Shown piece after piece: positions 9,522-17,779 of a stretch of 64,000 bases of DNA. The stretch spans positions 186,001-250,000 of the forward strand of contig OZ248455.1 of assembly GCA_965234335.1 (NCBI GenBank), written 5' to 3'. Under the pieces are notes generated by a model, which saw nothing but the letters and a program-made list of their open reading frames with translations, did no database searches and was not told the DNA's origin. Position 1 is the first letter of the stretch; each line of letters begins with the position of its first letter. This DNA comes from Leadbetterella lacustris. GTDB taxonomy: Bacteria > Bacteroidota > Bacteroidia > Cytophagales > Spirosomataceae. Both the position numbers and the translations under genes were made by a program.

Positions 9522-10268
9522 ATGTTAAAAGAAGAAAGACAGCAACTCATATTAGAGCATTTAAAGGCTGCCAAAAAAATCAACTTAGGCGACTTAAGCA
9601 ACATGCTTAAAGTTTCTTATGATAGTGTACGTCGGGATGTTATTGAGCTCGAGGACAAAGGGTTGTTGAAGAAAGTTCATGGTGGAGTGGTATCCAATAG
9701 TTACCTGAATATTTTGGCCGGCCAACGCAAAGGAGTTAAAAAAGGAGGGGACTTAGAAATAGTGATAAGTAAGGCCTTGAAATTTTTGAAAAATAATCAG
9801 ATAATCATTCTAGATGGCGGCACTACCAACTTTTTCTTGGCAGAACAAATACCCAAAAGTCTTACACTTACAGTCATAACTAATTCGCCGCCGTTGGCAA
9901 TGGCTCTCAACGAACATGAAAACGTGGAGGTTATTCTGCTCGGTGGCCGATATTACAAAAGGTACCAAATAGCGATGGGCCCAGAAGTGAGCAATCAACT
10001 AAAAAGATTCAATGCCGACCTGTACTTTATGGGGGTAAATGGTATAGACAAAACCAAAGGCCTCACGATACGAAATTACGAAGAGTCTATCCTGAAACAA
10101 CAAATGATGGCGGCGGCCAAAAGTACAATATGCTGTGTAGTAGAGGAGAAAATTGGTGTGGTGGAGGCATACCAAATATGCCCAATAGAAAAAATCGACG
10201 CACTAATCACCAATTTAGACCCTGAAAACTATAGTTTGATTGGCTATGATGGGGTGGTAATGGTATGA
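9522..10268 (+). CDS. DeoR-family transcriptional regulator
   Basis: 248 residues. Residues 1-57 are a DeoR winged helix-turn-helix: MLKEERQQLILEHL, then ISLGDLSNML-like NLGDLSNMLKVSYDSVRRDV and LEDKGLLKKVHGGVV. Residues 75-235 are the sugar-phosphate-sensing DeoRC domain, with LDGGTTNFFLAEQIP, ITNSPPLAMALNEHENVEVILLGG-type text and FMGVNGIDKTKGLTI. Such proteins normally repress sugar uptake and breakdown operons and are released by a phosphorylated sugar. The truncated SusD gene immediately upstream may be what is left of its former target operon. A phased TGCAAA array precedes it. Confidence 0.9.
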   Translation: MLKEERQQLILEHLKAAKKINLGDLSNMLKVSYDSVRRDVIELEDKGLLKKVHGGVVSNSYLNILAGQRKGVKKGGDLEIVISKALKFLKNNQIIILDGGTTNFFLAEQIPKSLTLTVITNSPPLAMALNEHENVEVILLGGRYYKRYQIAMGPEVSNQLKRFNADLYFMGVNGIDKTKGLTIRNYEESILKQQMMAAAKSTICCVVEEKIGVVEAYQICPIEKIDALITNLDPENYSLIGYDGVVMV

Positions 10269-10848
10269 TTGGTTGAAACTAATTTACTGTTAATCGTATG
10301 ATTCTTTAGATGGATTTTTTTTATTAAAATGGTAATTAAGAAAATAGCATTTAGAAATGATAGCTACTTCTTAAAAGAAACAATAGACTTTTACCTCTAA
10401 TTAATCTGGAAAACGAATTTCAGTAATGTTGGATTAAAATAATCCCTTGATAAAAAAATAGACTGATTATTTAAGGATTTTGAAGAAAAGACTGAAGCTA
10501 TTTAAGTTTTTGAAATACCGATTATATTAGAATTATTTATTAAATTTAATATTTCTAACATCAAGAAAATGAAGATTTTAAGTTCATTTAGGAGCTTCAT
10601 TAATAACTTCATGTTAGGAATATACTCCGAACTGTATTAACATATAAGGCTTTAAGGTCATTAAGGAACTTCATTACTTAATATCTATATGTTTAGTTAG
10701 GGTGAATTTCATATTGTAATTTTAAAATTCATTGCTATATTTCCGAGAATTACAACTTGTAGTAAAATGTATTTTAATACTTTAAAGAGAAAAAAAAAAT
10801 CAAACGACGTGTATGTCAAAAGAATAATGAATCATGATAGGAATAAAA
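10269..10848. other. 580-bp AT-rich gap
   Basis: No gene seen. Short direct repeats of aggaRcttcatta type occur (near 10590 and 10662), which may be chance in this AT-rich sequence. The promoter of the small gene at 10849 should be within the last 100 bases. Confidence 0.45.
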
Positions 10849-11097
10849 ATGGCTTATTATAGAAAAGCAGATTGGCCAAGGCTACTAAGTATAATCAGCG
10901 ACAAAGAATCTATGCATGAAACTTGGAAGGAATGGCATAAAGCTTTTGAAAAATTAAAAAAAAATTTAAGAAATAAAGGTTTCATAGTGATTGATGTAGT
11001 TGTCGACTTAGATGAATTAATTGAATATTGTTTAAAAAGGAAAATAGAAAATGATGGAAAGGCTCGTTCACAATTTGTACAGAATAAGAGACTTTAA
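10849..11097 (+). CDS. small hypothetical protein
   Basis: 82 residues from the ATG at 10849 (MAYYRKADWPRLLSIISDKE), which has aggaat upstream; an ATG at 10834 would add five residues. It is charged and mostly helical (ETWKEWHKAFEKLKKNLRNKG), then has a short beta-like stretch FIVIDVVVDLDELIEYCLKR. No signal peptide or membrane segment. I do not recognise a family. It is isolated, with a leftward TonB receptor beyond it. The clean coding look of the first 70 residues argues that it is real. Confidence 0.55.
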   Translation: MAYYRKADWPRLLSIISDKESMHETWKEWHKAFEKLKKNLRNKGFIVIDVVVDLDELIEYCLKRKIENDGKARSQFVQNKRL

Positions 11098-11151
11098 TCC
11101 ATTAAAATTTAATTAACAATAAACAAACACAATATCCATGAAAATTAATCT

Positions 11152-11190
11152 AAAAAAACACCCCACTCCAAAAACTCAGAGTGAGGGTGC
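11152..11190 (-). terminator. terminator of the TPP-controlled TonB receptor gene
   Basis: On the minus strand, caccctcactc pairs with gagtggggtg around a short loop and is followed by seven T. It lies about 25 bases after the receptor stop codon, so the receptor is transcribed alone. Confidence 0.8.
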
Positions 11191-11213
11191 GTATAGCTAA
11201 GGCCATGAAAAAA

Positions 11214-13448
11214 TTAGAATCGTAGTCGCATTCCTGCCAAGAAGTTGATACCGGCTTGTGGAAACACAAAGTTCTCGGTGATTTTTCCTTCATATAAATA
11301 ACTATAAGTGTAGCCATTGGACTCATACGCATGGTTAAATATATTATTGATTAATATACTGAAATTCAAATCTTTAAATGCCTTTGTTTTAGGAGTAAAG
11401 CCAATTCTAAGGTCATTTACAAAAAAAGCATCGAGCTTTTTATTTTCAGAAGAAGTGTTGTCTAGGTATTGGCTTCCAACATATTTTGGTAATAGGCTGA
11501 CTTCTAATGTTTTGGTTGGGTTGAAATTTAGACTGCCGCCCATAATTACGTTGGGCGAAAATGAAATATCTGTATCGGTAAGGTTGTTTATTTCATCTGG
11601 AGTGCCATCATAACTTGGTACAACCTCTGTAAACGCCTTGATTTTGTTTTGGCTAAATGTTGCATTAGCTGCAAGGGAAAATTTTTCCGATATTTTTCCA
11701 GAAATTTGCATTTCTATACCTCTTCTAAAGCTTTTTTCCACATTAGTTCTGATGGCTTCGCCTGTAAGGTTTACTTTTCCAGTCAAAACCAATTGGTCTA
11801 TGTAAGACATGTTATATAATCCAATTTCACCCGCCCAATTGCCTTTGTTGAGTTTTATTCCACCTTCAAAGTCATTCAAATGTTCAGCCTTGGGCAGGTT
11901 TCCTGGGTTGTCTACAAAGTCTTGGCGACTAGGTTCTTTACTTCCTTTGGCATAGCTAAAGTACGCCGATGCGGATGGATTAAAGGTATAATTCAATCCA
12001 AGTTTGGGATTAAAAAAGGCATAGTTATTAGAAGAGTTGAAACTTTGGTATGGATCCAAGGAGCCTCTGGTTTCGAAGTTTACGGTTCTGTATTGAACAT
12101 CCAAATAGGAGTCTAATTTGCTCGAAAGTGCGTAGTAGAGTTTTCCATAAATATTAAAGTCTGTTTTTACGCTTTCGTTGTCATAGAATCGGTGCCTAAT
12201 GCTGCTCTCAGAAGCATACTTGGACCAGATAACTTCACCAAAATGATCACCGAGATATTGGTTCCAGCCTCCGCCAATGTTTCCTTTTATCTTGCCTGTA
12301 CCCTCATAATCAAGCGACCAAACGCCGCCAAAGAAGTCGTTGTCGAGCCATCTTCTTCTGATTAGGTCTGTTTCTGAAATAGTGGTCTCACCTATCATTA
12401 CGGGTTTTATGTCATAGTCCTCTAGGTTTTCCCCTGTTCTAAACTGCTCAAAAAATCCGCGGCCTTTGGTATAATGTAAGGTGGGATTAAAACGCCAGTT
12501 GTTGTTTAATTTCCACGAGGTAATGAGCTGATAATGGTCTTGTTTATAGTCGTCTACCTCGTTTTCATAATTGTAAAAATTAAATCTCCTTCCACTTGCA
12601 AGCATTTGTTGCTTAAAGTTTTCATCATAGTAATTTCTTCCCACAAAACCGTCTATGCCTTTTGTGTCTCCTTTAGCAAGAGCCTCGGGGATTCCATTCC
12701 AAGCTTGATAGGTTTTTTCATGTCCTGAAAACGTATTAAATCGAATAAATGAATTTTTGAGGTAATATCCACCAGACAAATAATAGGATTGAAGATTAGA
12801 TGAAGCCCGATCTACAAAACCATCTGATACGATTCTCGAAAGTCTGGCATCAAAAACGAATCTGTTGTTTAGCAATCCAGTGGAGGCCAAAAAGTTGGTT
12901 TTCAGGGTATTGAAAGAGCCTGCTGAAACATTTACCTCTCCATAGGCCTCACGGTTGAGTTGGAGTGTATTTACATTTATACTGCCACCAAAAGCCCCAG
13001 CACCGTTTGTAGAAGTACCCACACCTCGTTGAATCTGAATACTTTGCACAGAGGAGGCAAAGTCGGGCATATTTACCCAATAAACGCCTTGCGATTCGGA
13101 GTCATTGTAAGGTATGCCGTTGAGGGTCACGTTGATACGTGTCGGGTCGGTTCCTCTTATACGAATTCCTGTATAGCCAACGCCCGCACCAGCGTCAGAG
13201 CTTACCACCACAGAGGGCATTTGGTTAAGCAAAAAAGGCAAATCTTGTCCAAGGTTTTGTTTCTTGATTTCTTTTTGGGAAACATTACTGAAGGACATTC
13301 CTGAATTTTCTCTGGCTCTGGTGGCGTTTACCACTACTTCGTTAAGTGTTTGAGCATCAGTAGAATCTTTGCCTTTTTGGGCAAAAAGTGAAGGGCTTGA
13401 AAAATGAACGAAAAGTCCAAAGAATGATAAAATGGTTAATTGTTTCAT
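11214..13448 (-). CDS. TonB-dependent outer-membrane receptor, predicted thiamine (phosphate) uptake
   Basis: 744 residues from the ATG at 13448; this start gives the signal peptide MKQLTILSFFGLFVHFSSPS and excludes 35 unlikely upstream residues. The plug domain starts at about residue 35 (TLNEVVVNATRARENSGMSF) and includes IRIRGTDPTRINVTLNGIPY. The rest is a 22-strand-type barrel ending in GINFLAGMRLRF with the usual terminal phenylalanine. A TPP riboswitch lies in its 5' leader, so it should be expressed when thiamine pyrophosphate is scarce. In Bacteroidota, receptors under such riboswitches are predicted thiamine or precursor importers, often with pnuT next door. No pnuT is adjacent here, and a terminator follows directly. 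Confidence 0.88.
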   Translation of the reverse strand: MKQLTILSFFGLFVHFSSPSLFAQKGKDSTDAQTLNEVVVNATRARENSGMSFSNVSQKEIKKQNLGQDLPFLLNQMPSVVVSSDAGAGVGYTGIRIRGTDPTRINVTLNGIPYNDSESQGVYWVNMPDFASSVQSIQIQRGVGTSTNGAGAFGGSINVNTLQLNREAYGEVNVSAGSFNTLKTNFLASTGLLNNRFVFDARLSRIVSDGFVDRASSNLQSYYLSGGYYLKNSFIRFNTFSGHEKTYQAWNGIPEALAKGDTKGIDGFVGRNYYDENFKQQMLASGRRFNFYNYENEVDDYKQDHYQLITSWKLNNNWRFNPTLHYTKGRGFFEQFRTGENLEDYDIKPVMIGETTISETDLIRRRWLDNDFFGGVWSLDYEGTGKIKGNIGGGWNQYLGDHFGEVIWSKYASESSIRHRFYDNESVKTDFNIYGKLYYALSSKLDSYLDVQYRTVNFETRGSLDPYQSFNSSNNYAFFNPKLGLNYTFNPSASAYFSYAKGSKEPSRQDFVDNPGNLPKAEHLNDFEGGIKLNKGNWAGEIGLYNMSYIDQLVLTGKVNLTGEAIRTNVEKSFRRGIEMQISGKISEKFSLAANATFSQNKIKAFTEVVPSYDGTPDEINNLTDTDISFSPNVIMGGSLNFNPTKTLEVSLLPKYVGSQYLDNTSSENKKLDAFFVNDLRIGFTPKTKAFKDLNFSILINNIFNHAYESNGYTYSYLYEGKITENFVFPQAGINFLAGMRLRF

Positions 13449-13591
13449 AACAATTTCTTTAAAATTATTACGAAGCAGAAAAAGGAGCAAAATGCTGTCT
13501 TCGGGCCTGATGGCCTTGTTAAACTTAATTTTACTATTGAAATTTCTGAGCAACGATGCTTTTTAACCGGTATTAATGGCAAAGTTTTAGC

Positions 13592-13675
13592 TCAAATCCC
13601 TTCGTCGGTACTAACCGCATCAGGTTCAATGGGTATGATCTCAGCCCGTTGTTTTCAGGCACCCCTTTTATGAGA
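13592..13675 (-). promoter_or_regulatory. TPP (THI-box) riboswitch
   Basis: Read on the minus strand, the leader contains GGGGTGCC, then GGGCTGAGATCATACCC, TTGAACCTGATGCGGTTAGT and ACCGACGAAGGGA. These are the conserved blocks of the thiamine pyrophosphate riboswitch in the right order. The closing stem is formed by AAATC and GGATTT. It ends about 145 bases before the start codon of the TonB receptor and should lower its expression when TPP is bound. Confidence 0.95.
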
Positions 13676-13710
13676 TTTCGGGTGCAAATGTATGTGCTTT
13701 TTTTCTAATT

Positions 13711-14301
13711 TCAAGTAGTTTTTTTTGAATTTGCCATTCCTAAGCTCAAAATACCCCCAGCGGTGAGATAATGGAAAATATCAATCGTGAATTCGTCTTT
13801 GCCAAATATTTGAGTGCGGAAAGTACCCAAAGCAAAAAAAGCTACTCCGATTAATAGCCAAACAGAAACCATGGTTTTGCCCTTTGTTAATCCCCAAATG
13901 GCTAAGATAACCACCAAACTCATGGCCACAATAGGGGCGACGGCTCCGATTTTGCTCAAACCAAATCCCTCTGAAAGAGCATACAGAAGGAAGCCTAAGG
14001 TGAGTAAAGTATAGCAGGCTACTTTCGTCAAATCCTTACCCGAAACTAGGGCAAAAGTGGCACCCACAAGCCCGACTCCACCAGTGATGGTTGCCAATTT
14101 TTGAAAAAATAATGAAATAGGGTTAGCATCGGGGTAGCCTGCGAAAGTGAGAGCCCCAAAAATGGCAGCTGCGGTTACGGATAACACGAAAGATTCCCAA
14201 AGAATGGTGCTGGTGAGATTGAGTTTTGAAAGATAAACAAAGAATACATAAATACCTATTGTAGCCAAAATGGCATCAGAAATTACGTGGCTTATTTGCA
14301 T
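13711..14301 (-). CDS. hypothetical multi-pass membrane protein
   Basis: 196 residues with about six hydrophobic helices and short polar loops. It starts MQISHVISDAILATIGIYVF and ends HYLTAGGILSLGMANSKKTT. Scattered polar residues inside helices (H5, D9, E35, D58) may matter, but I recognise no family. It lies between murB and the TPP-controlled receptor, all leftwards. Cotranscription with murB, whose stop-to-start gap is about 57 bases, is possible. Function unknown. Confidence 0.7.
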   Translation of the reverse strand: MQISHVISDAILATIGIYVFFVYLSKLNLTSTILWESFVLSVTAAAIFGALTFAGYPDANPISLFFQKLATITGGVGLVGATFALVSGKDLTKVACYTLLTLGFLLYALSEGFGLSKIGAVAPIVAMSLVVILAIWGLTKGKTMVSVWLLIGVAFFALGTFRTQIFGKDEFTIDIFHYLTAGGILSLGMANSKKTT

Positions 14302-14358
14302 AGTTTTATTAGGTTTGATTTTTCAAAAATAGCTATATTTTAATCTTTCACCAGATTT

Positions 14359-15381
14359 TTAAGAAATAAAATTCACTTCTGGGTTGATTGTTATTCCGAA
14401 TTTTTCAAGAACCGAGGCCTGAATTTCAGAAGCCAAGTCAGCAATTTCTTGACCTTTCCCACCACCATAATTAACTAAAACCAATGCTTGTTTGGCATGA
14501 ACGCCAATATCTCCGATGCGTTTTCCTTTCCAGCCTGCTTGTTCAATGAGCCAACCTGCTGGCACTTTCACCGTTTTTTCGTCAATTGGGTAGCTTGGGA
14601 TTTCGGGGTATTGTAGTTTTACAGATTCGTAAATACTTTTTTCTATTTCAGGGTTTTTGAAAAAACTTCCAGAATTGCCTATTTCGGCGGGGTCGGGCAA
14701 TTTACTTTTACGTATGGCAATTACGGCATCGCTGATGGCTTTCGTGGAAAGTTCTTTTACGCCCATTTCTTTCAGAGTATCTTGAATCGCACCGTATGAA
14801 ACATTAAAATCTAGCTTTTTGGATAATTCAAAACTGACATTCAAAATTACATATTTCCCTTTGCCGAGGTGTTTAAAATAGCTTTCTCTGTATCCAAAAT
14901 TACATTTTTCTTTATCAAACCTTTCAACTTCTAAAGTCTCTAAATTTAGTGCCTCCAATTCTACAAAGACATCTTTGATTTCTATGCCATAAGCACCAAT
15001 GTTTTGCATGGGAGCTGCACCTACAGTTCCCGGGATGAGGGATAAATTTTCTAATCCAGAAAGATTTTTTTCAATGGTATCTAAAACAAAGGAATGCCAA
15101 TTTTCACCACCTCCAGCCTCTAGGACGGCCTTTTCTGAATTTTCTGAAACGATTTTAATTCCTTTTATTTCGTTTTTTAATACTAAACCATCGAAATCGT
15201 TCATCAACAAAATATTGCTCCCGCCCCCAAGAAAGAGTTTTTTTTCGTTTTTAAATCTTTGATTTCGGAGAATCGCCTCCAAATCTTCAACAGACGTGAA
15301 AATAGCAAAGTACTTTGCCTTGGCTTCGAGGCCAAAGGTATTATAAGGCTTTAGGGAAATATTTTCTAGGATTTCGGGCAT
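14359..15381 (-). CDS. murB: UDP-N-acetylenolpyruvoylglucosamine reductase
   Basis: 340 residues. MurB reduces UDP-GlcNAc-enolpyruvate to UDP-MurNAc with NADPH and FAD, in the cytoplasm, at the second step of peptidoglycan synthesis. The FAD-binding domain shows SLKPYNTFGLEAKA at the N-terminus, LGGGSNILL near residue 52 and SLIPGTVGAAPMQNIGAYG near residue 116. The catalytic serine lies in GNSGSFFKNPEI near residue 231, and the end AGWKGKRIGDIGVHAKQALVL is the substrate-binding part. The length and the C-terminal HAKQALVLVNYGG-type block fit the Escherichia-like type I enzyme. No defect is seen. Confidence 0.96.
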   Translation of the reverse strand: MPEILENISLKPYNTFGLEAKAKYFAIFTSVEDLEAILRNQRFKNEKKLFLGGGSNILLMNDFDGLVLKNEIKGIKIVSENSEKAVLEAGGGENWHSFVLDTIEKNLSGLENLSLIPGTVGAAPMQNIGAYGIEIKDVFVELEALNLETLEVERFDKEKCNFGYRESYFKHLGKGKYVILNVSFELSKKLDFNVSYGAIQDTLKEMGVKELSTKAISDAVIAIRKSKLPDPAEIGNSGSFFKNPEIEKSIYESVKLQYPEIPSYPIDEKTVKVPAGWLIEQAGWKGKRIGDIGVHAKQALVLVNYGGGKGQEIADLASEIQASVLEKFGITINPEVNFIS

Positions 15382-15417
15382 GATTTCGAATTTGGATGCA
15401 ATTTAGTCGATTTTTTT

Positions 15418-15495
15418 GTATCACGGAGGTTCTCGGAGTTTTGCTCAGAGGTTCTCGTAGGTTTTTTTAAACACATAGATAGCTAAGATAAAAAC
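15418..15495. repeat. intergenic repeat with two GAGGTTCTCG units
   Basis: ggaggttctcggag is repeated after 21 bases as agaggttctcgtag, followed by aacacatagatagctaag. This type of short repeat is common between genes in Bacteroidota. It lies between murB and the IS110 element and may have been the insertion target. Confidence 0.4.
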
Positions 15496-15515
15496 AAGTT
15501 TTTATGTTAAAATAA

Positions 15516-16541
15516 TTAAGCTGCCATTGGGTGCTTGTAATCTAATTTAAACATTTCGCCTGACCTTACTACAGCGAAAACCTGGTGTAATATTTTATTT
15601 TTTATATTGTTCATTACCAAGAAACCTTTTTTGCCCTCCTTCTTCTTTCTCTCTTTATATTCTTTCATTGTTGGATTGAATCGGATAGCTGCCATGGCTG
15701 CGGTGTGAAGTATTCCTTTTAAAAATTTATGGGAGAAATGGCTATTATGACTCCCATTTCTAACAGAACTCCCCGAACTTGATTCGAAAGGTGCGACCCC
15801 AGCCATGGATGCGAAATTTCTACTATTAAATTCTTTACTAAAGTTCCTAGTATAAACTAATATCCATAAACATGTCCATTTGCCTATCCCTTTTACCGAA
15901 CTTGCTAATTCTATATTTTTTTGCCATTCTTCTTGGGTGCTAATCAATTCATTTATAGCCTCTTCAATCTCCTTTATTGAGATTTTTAATCCTTTGATAG
16001 CCGATGCATTTACTTTGACAAGTGCTTCATACGAACGTTTGTTTCCATATTTCTTCATCTCGGCTAATGGCGTTTCTAATCGATTCAAATCTGTTACTAG
16101 CCGATTACGATTAGACAATAAGTCATGTAATAATACAAGATCTTCATCATAATCGGGTGTTATTTTTATCTTATGACGCCTGTTCAAGGCATGTTCAGCT
16201 ATACGGTATGAATCTTTTTTGTCATTTTTCCCTTTGGCCAAACCCATACCTCTCTTTACTTCGAAGCCTGATTCCATCCATAGACTACATGAATTGTCTT
16301 GAAGGAAAAACCAAAGTAGTCTACTAAAAAGACCAGTGTGTTCCATCACGAAAATGGTCTGCTCATCGCCGACCAGCGACTTTGTCCAAATTAAACAATC
16401 TTCGAATCCTAAATAGTTGTTTTTAAATACTTTGTGTGAAATTTTCTCACCATTAGAATTTAAAATTCCGACGTCAAACTTCTCCTTTGACATGTCTATT
16501 CCAACAAAAAATGCATAACTAATTGAACAATTTTGACTCAT
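15516..16541 (-). CDS. IS110-family transposase (DEDD recombinase)
   Basis: 341 residues. The N-terminal RuvC-like DEDD domain has its acidic residues in FVGIDMSKEKFDVGI (D16), VMEHTG and KGKNDKKDSYRIAEHA. A coiled linker follows (residues 130-205). The C-terminal Transposase_20 domain has SVKGIGKWTCLWILVYTRNF and NFASMAGVAPFESSSGSSVR with the conserved serine nucleophile region. These enzymes use a DNA-guided RNA encoded in the element to recombine donor and target. The gene looks intact, so the element could be active. Its upstream non-coding region carries a candidate guide RNA. Confidence 0.92.
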   Translation of the reverse strand: MSQNCSISYAFFVGIDMSKEKFDVGILNSNGEKISHKVFKNNYLGFEDCLIWTKSLVGDEQTIFVMEHTGLFSRLLWFFLQDNSCSLWMESGFEVKRGMGLAKGKNDKKDSYRIAEHALNRRHKIKITPDYDEDLVLLHDLLSNRNRLVTDLNRLETPLAEMKKYGNKRSYEALVKVNASAIKGLKISIKEIEEAINELISTQEEWQKNIELASSVKGIGKWTCLWILVYTRNFSKEFNSRNFASMAGVAPFESSSGSSVRNGSHNSHFSHKFLKGILHTAAMAAIRFNPTMKEYKERKKKEGKKGFLVMNNIKNKILHQVFAVVRSGEMFKLDYKHPMAA

Positions 16542-16800
16542 AATTTACTAATATTGAAATGAAAAGAAAAATTTGACCTAAGTAAACTCAATCGGCAAAA
16601 ACCTTTAATAGATTATCAGCTCTGAACTGGTTCTTAGCGGGTCGCCGCCCGATAGTAAATTGCTTTAGATTTGAGTGAGGGAGGTAGGGCCTGAATCTAT
16701 GTATAGGTTTGAATCTAAGACACAGCATAGGTTCTCCTTACTTCCCACTTAGGAAAAATTACCGTCGTAAATTTAACCCAATTACTCATTTTTCTTTATC
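16542..16800 (-). ncRNA. candidate bridge (seeker) RNA of the IS110 element
   Basis: About 260 bases upstream of the transposase are non-coding and structured. On the minus strand a long hairpin occupies 16680-16745: GGAAGTAAGG pairs with CCCTACCTCC (two mismatches) and, inside it, GAACCTATG pairs with CATAGATTC, leaving an internal loop and an apical loop. A second GC hairpin at 16635-16654 pairs TAGCGGG with CCCGATA (one mismatch). In the IS110 group the guide RNA comes from exactly this place, with loops that pair with target and donor DNA. Assignment of the loops is not possible without the empty site. Confidence 0.6.
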
Positions 16801-16815
16801 AGCTTTTTTTATGCA

Positions 16816-17001
16816 AATCTAAAGGGTACATAGGTCTCTAGAATGTCCTGTAAGAATGGGTTGTTTATATTCGAATGGATAAATTTCAAATCTAGGTATC
16901 GAGAATTTAGTTTTAGGGTCAATCTGGAATTAAATTATTTATCAGCACCAAATTGCCAAATTACTGCATTATCACATGAACAAATTACCAAATTAACCAA
17001 C
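16816..17001. other. gap between IS110 element and DUF1684 gene
   Basis: Contains a short low-complexity stretch (16948-17001) with repeated caaatta/ccaaatta words. A 69-residue open frame at 16843-17052 is probably chance. No gene supported. Confidence 0.4.
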
Positions 17002-17586
17002 TCAATGCCCAGTCAAAGGTACTTTTTCACCGGCTTCTATTCTGACTTGTAGGTGGTTTTCTTTAGGTGGAATGGGGCAGTTCCAACCATCAGAAAATGC
17101 ACAGTAGGGATTGTAAGCTTTGTTGAAGTCCATTACAACCTTGCCATCCTTGAAATCTGCCACGCCCATGTCTATATATCTACCGCCACCATAGGTGTCT
17201 TGGGGAGCGGTTGGGTCTTTAAAGGGTACAAAAACCAAATTTCTGTATAGTGGCAAAGCAGGTGATGGGCGGTAAGTCATTATTTTGTGTTTCTGGCCAT
17301 CGACCTCAAAAGTGACCAAGGCAAACTCGGTGTAATCCTTGATTTTTACGCCCGAAGTAGGCACCGAAATAGTCTTTGGTCTCCTTGGTTTTTTGTAAGT
17401 GGCGGCGATCATAAATTTGACATTTGGTTCATAAAAATCTTGGACTTGTTCAGGGAATCTACCTTTGGTTTCGGCTTTGTATTTTTCTCGGTGAGCGGAA
17501 AGTTCAGATTGGAAATCTTGACAAAATCCATGTTCTTCTAAAACTAAGAAAAATAAGAAAAACGGAAAGTATACTATTTTTTTCAT
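17002..17586 (-). CDS. secreted DUF1684 protein
   Basis: 194 residues. The signal peptide is MKKIVYFPFFLFFLVLEEHG with cleavage near FCQ. The mature protein carries the DUF1684 hallmark: LYRNLVFVPFKDPTAPQDTY, then GGGRYIDMG and DFNKAYNPYCAFSDGWNCP with PPKENHLQVRIEAGEK at the end. The family is widespread and uncharacterised; conserved tyrosines and cysteines in NPYCAFSDGWNCPIPP suggest a binding or catalytic site. The protein should act in the periplasm. It is transcribed away from the isocitrate dehydrogenase gene and stands alone. Confidence 0.88.
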   Translation of the reverse strand: MKKIVYFPFFLFFLVLEEHGFCQDFQSELSAHREKYKAETKGRFPEQVQDFYEPNVKFMIAATYKKPRRPKTISVPTSGVKIKDYTEFALVTFEVDGQKHKIMTYRPSPALPLYRNLVFVPFKDPTAPQDTYGGGRYIDMGVADFKDGKVVMDFNKAYNPYCAFSDGWNCPIPPKENHLQVRIEAGEKVPLTGH

Positions 17587-17696
17587 ATCAGATTAATCTT
17601 TTTAGCCCGTGGCAAATAAATGACCACCATTTTTAAATTCTTCGAAATTTAATACATCATTTTTAAACTATAGCATAAAATTTTCGATAGAATTAT

Positions 17697-17704
17697 TAAC
17701 TTTG
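17697..17704 (+). promoter_or_regulatory. predicted -7 element of the isocitrate dehydrogenase gene
   Basis: taactttg matches the Bacteroidota -7 consensus TAnnTTTG exactly, 75 bases before the ATG. The -33 TTTG is weak (tttt near 17680). Confidence 0.5.
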
Positions 17705-17779
17705 CGTTTGTCAAATTTCACAAAGAACCTGACCGTATTTTAAGGTTAAAATTAGTTTTCAAAATCTCCTTTTCTTATT

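Larger units (their letters stand above)
15490..16815 (-). mobile_element. IS110-family insertion sequence (ends estimated)
   Basis: It comprises a full-length DEDD transposase gene plus about 270 bases of upstream non-coding DNA that folds into several hairpins. IS110 elements have no clear terminal inverted repeats and make little or no target duplication, so the borders cannot be fixed from one copy. I place the left end just after the transposase stop and the right end where the structured leader stops. Confidence 0.6.

Noticed and set aside
13711..14301. Thiamine transporter role for the six-helix protein
   Set aside because: It lies upstream of the riboswitch, not under its control, and shows no PnuT or ThiT features.
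16843..17052. 69-residue rightward frame near the IS110 element
   Set aside because: It overlaps the DUF1684 gene end on the other strand and its second half is low-complexity caaatta repeats.
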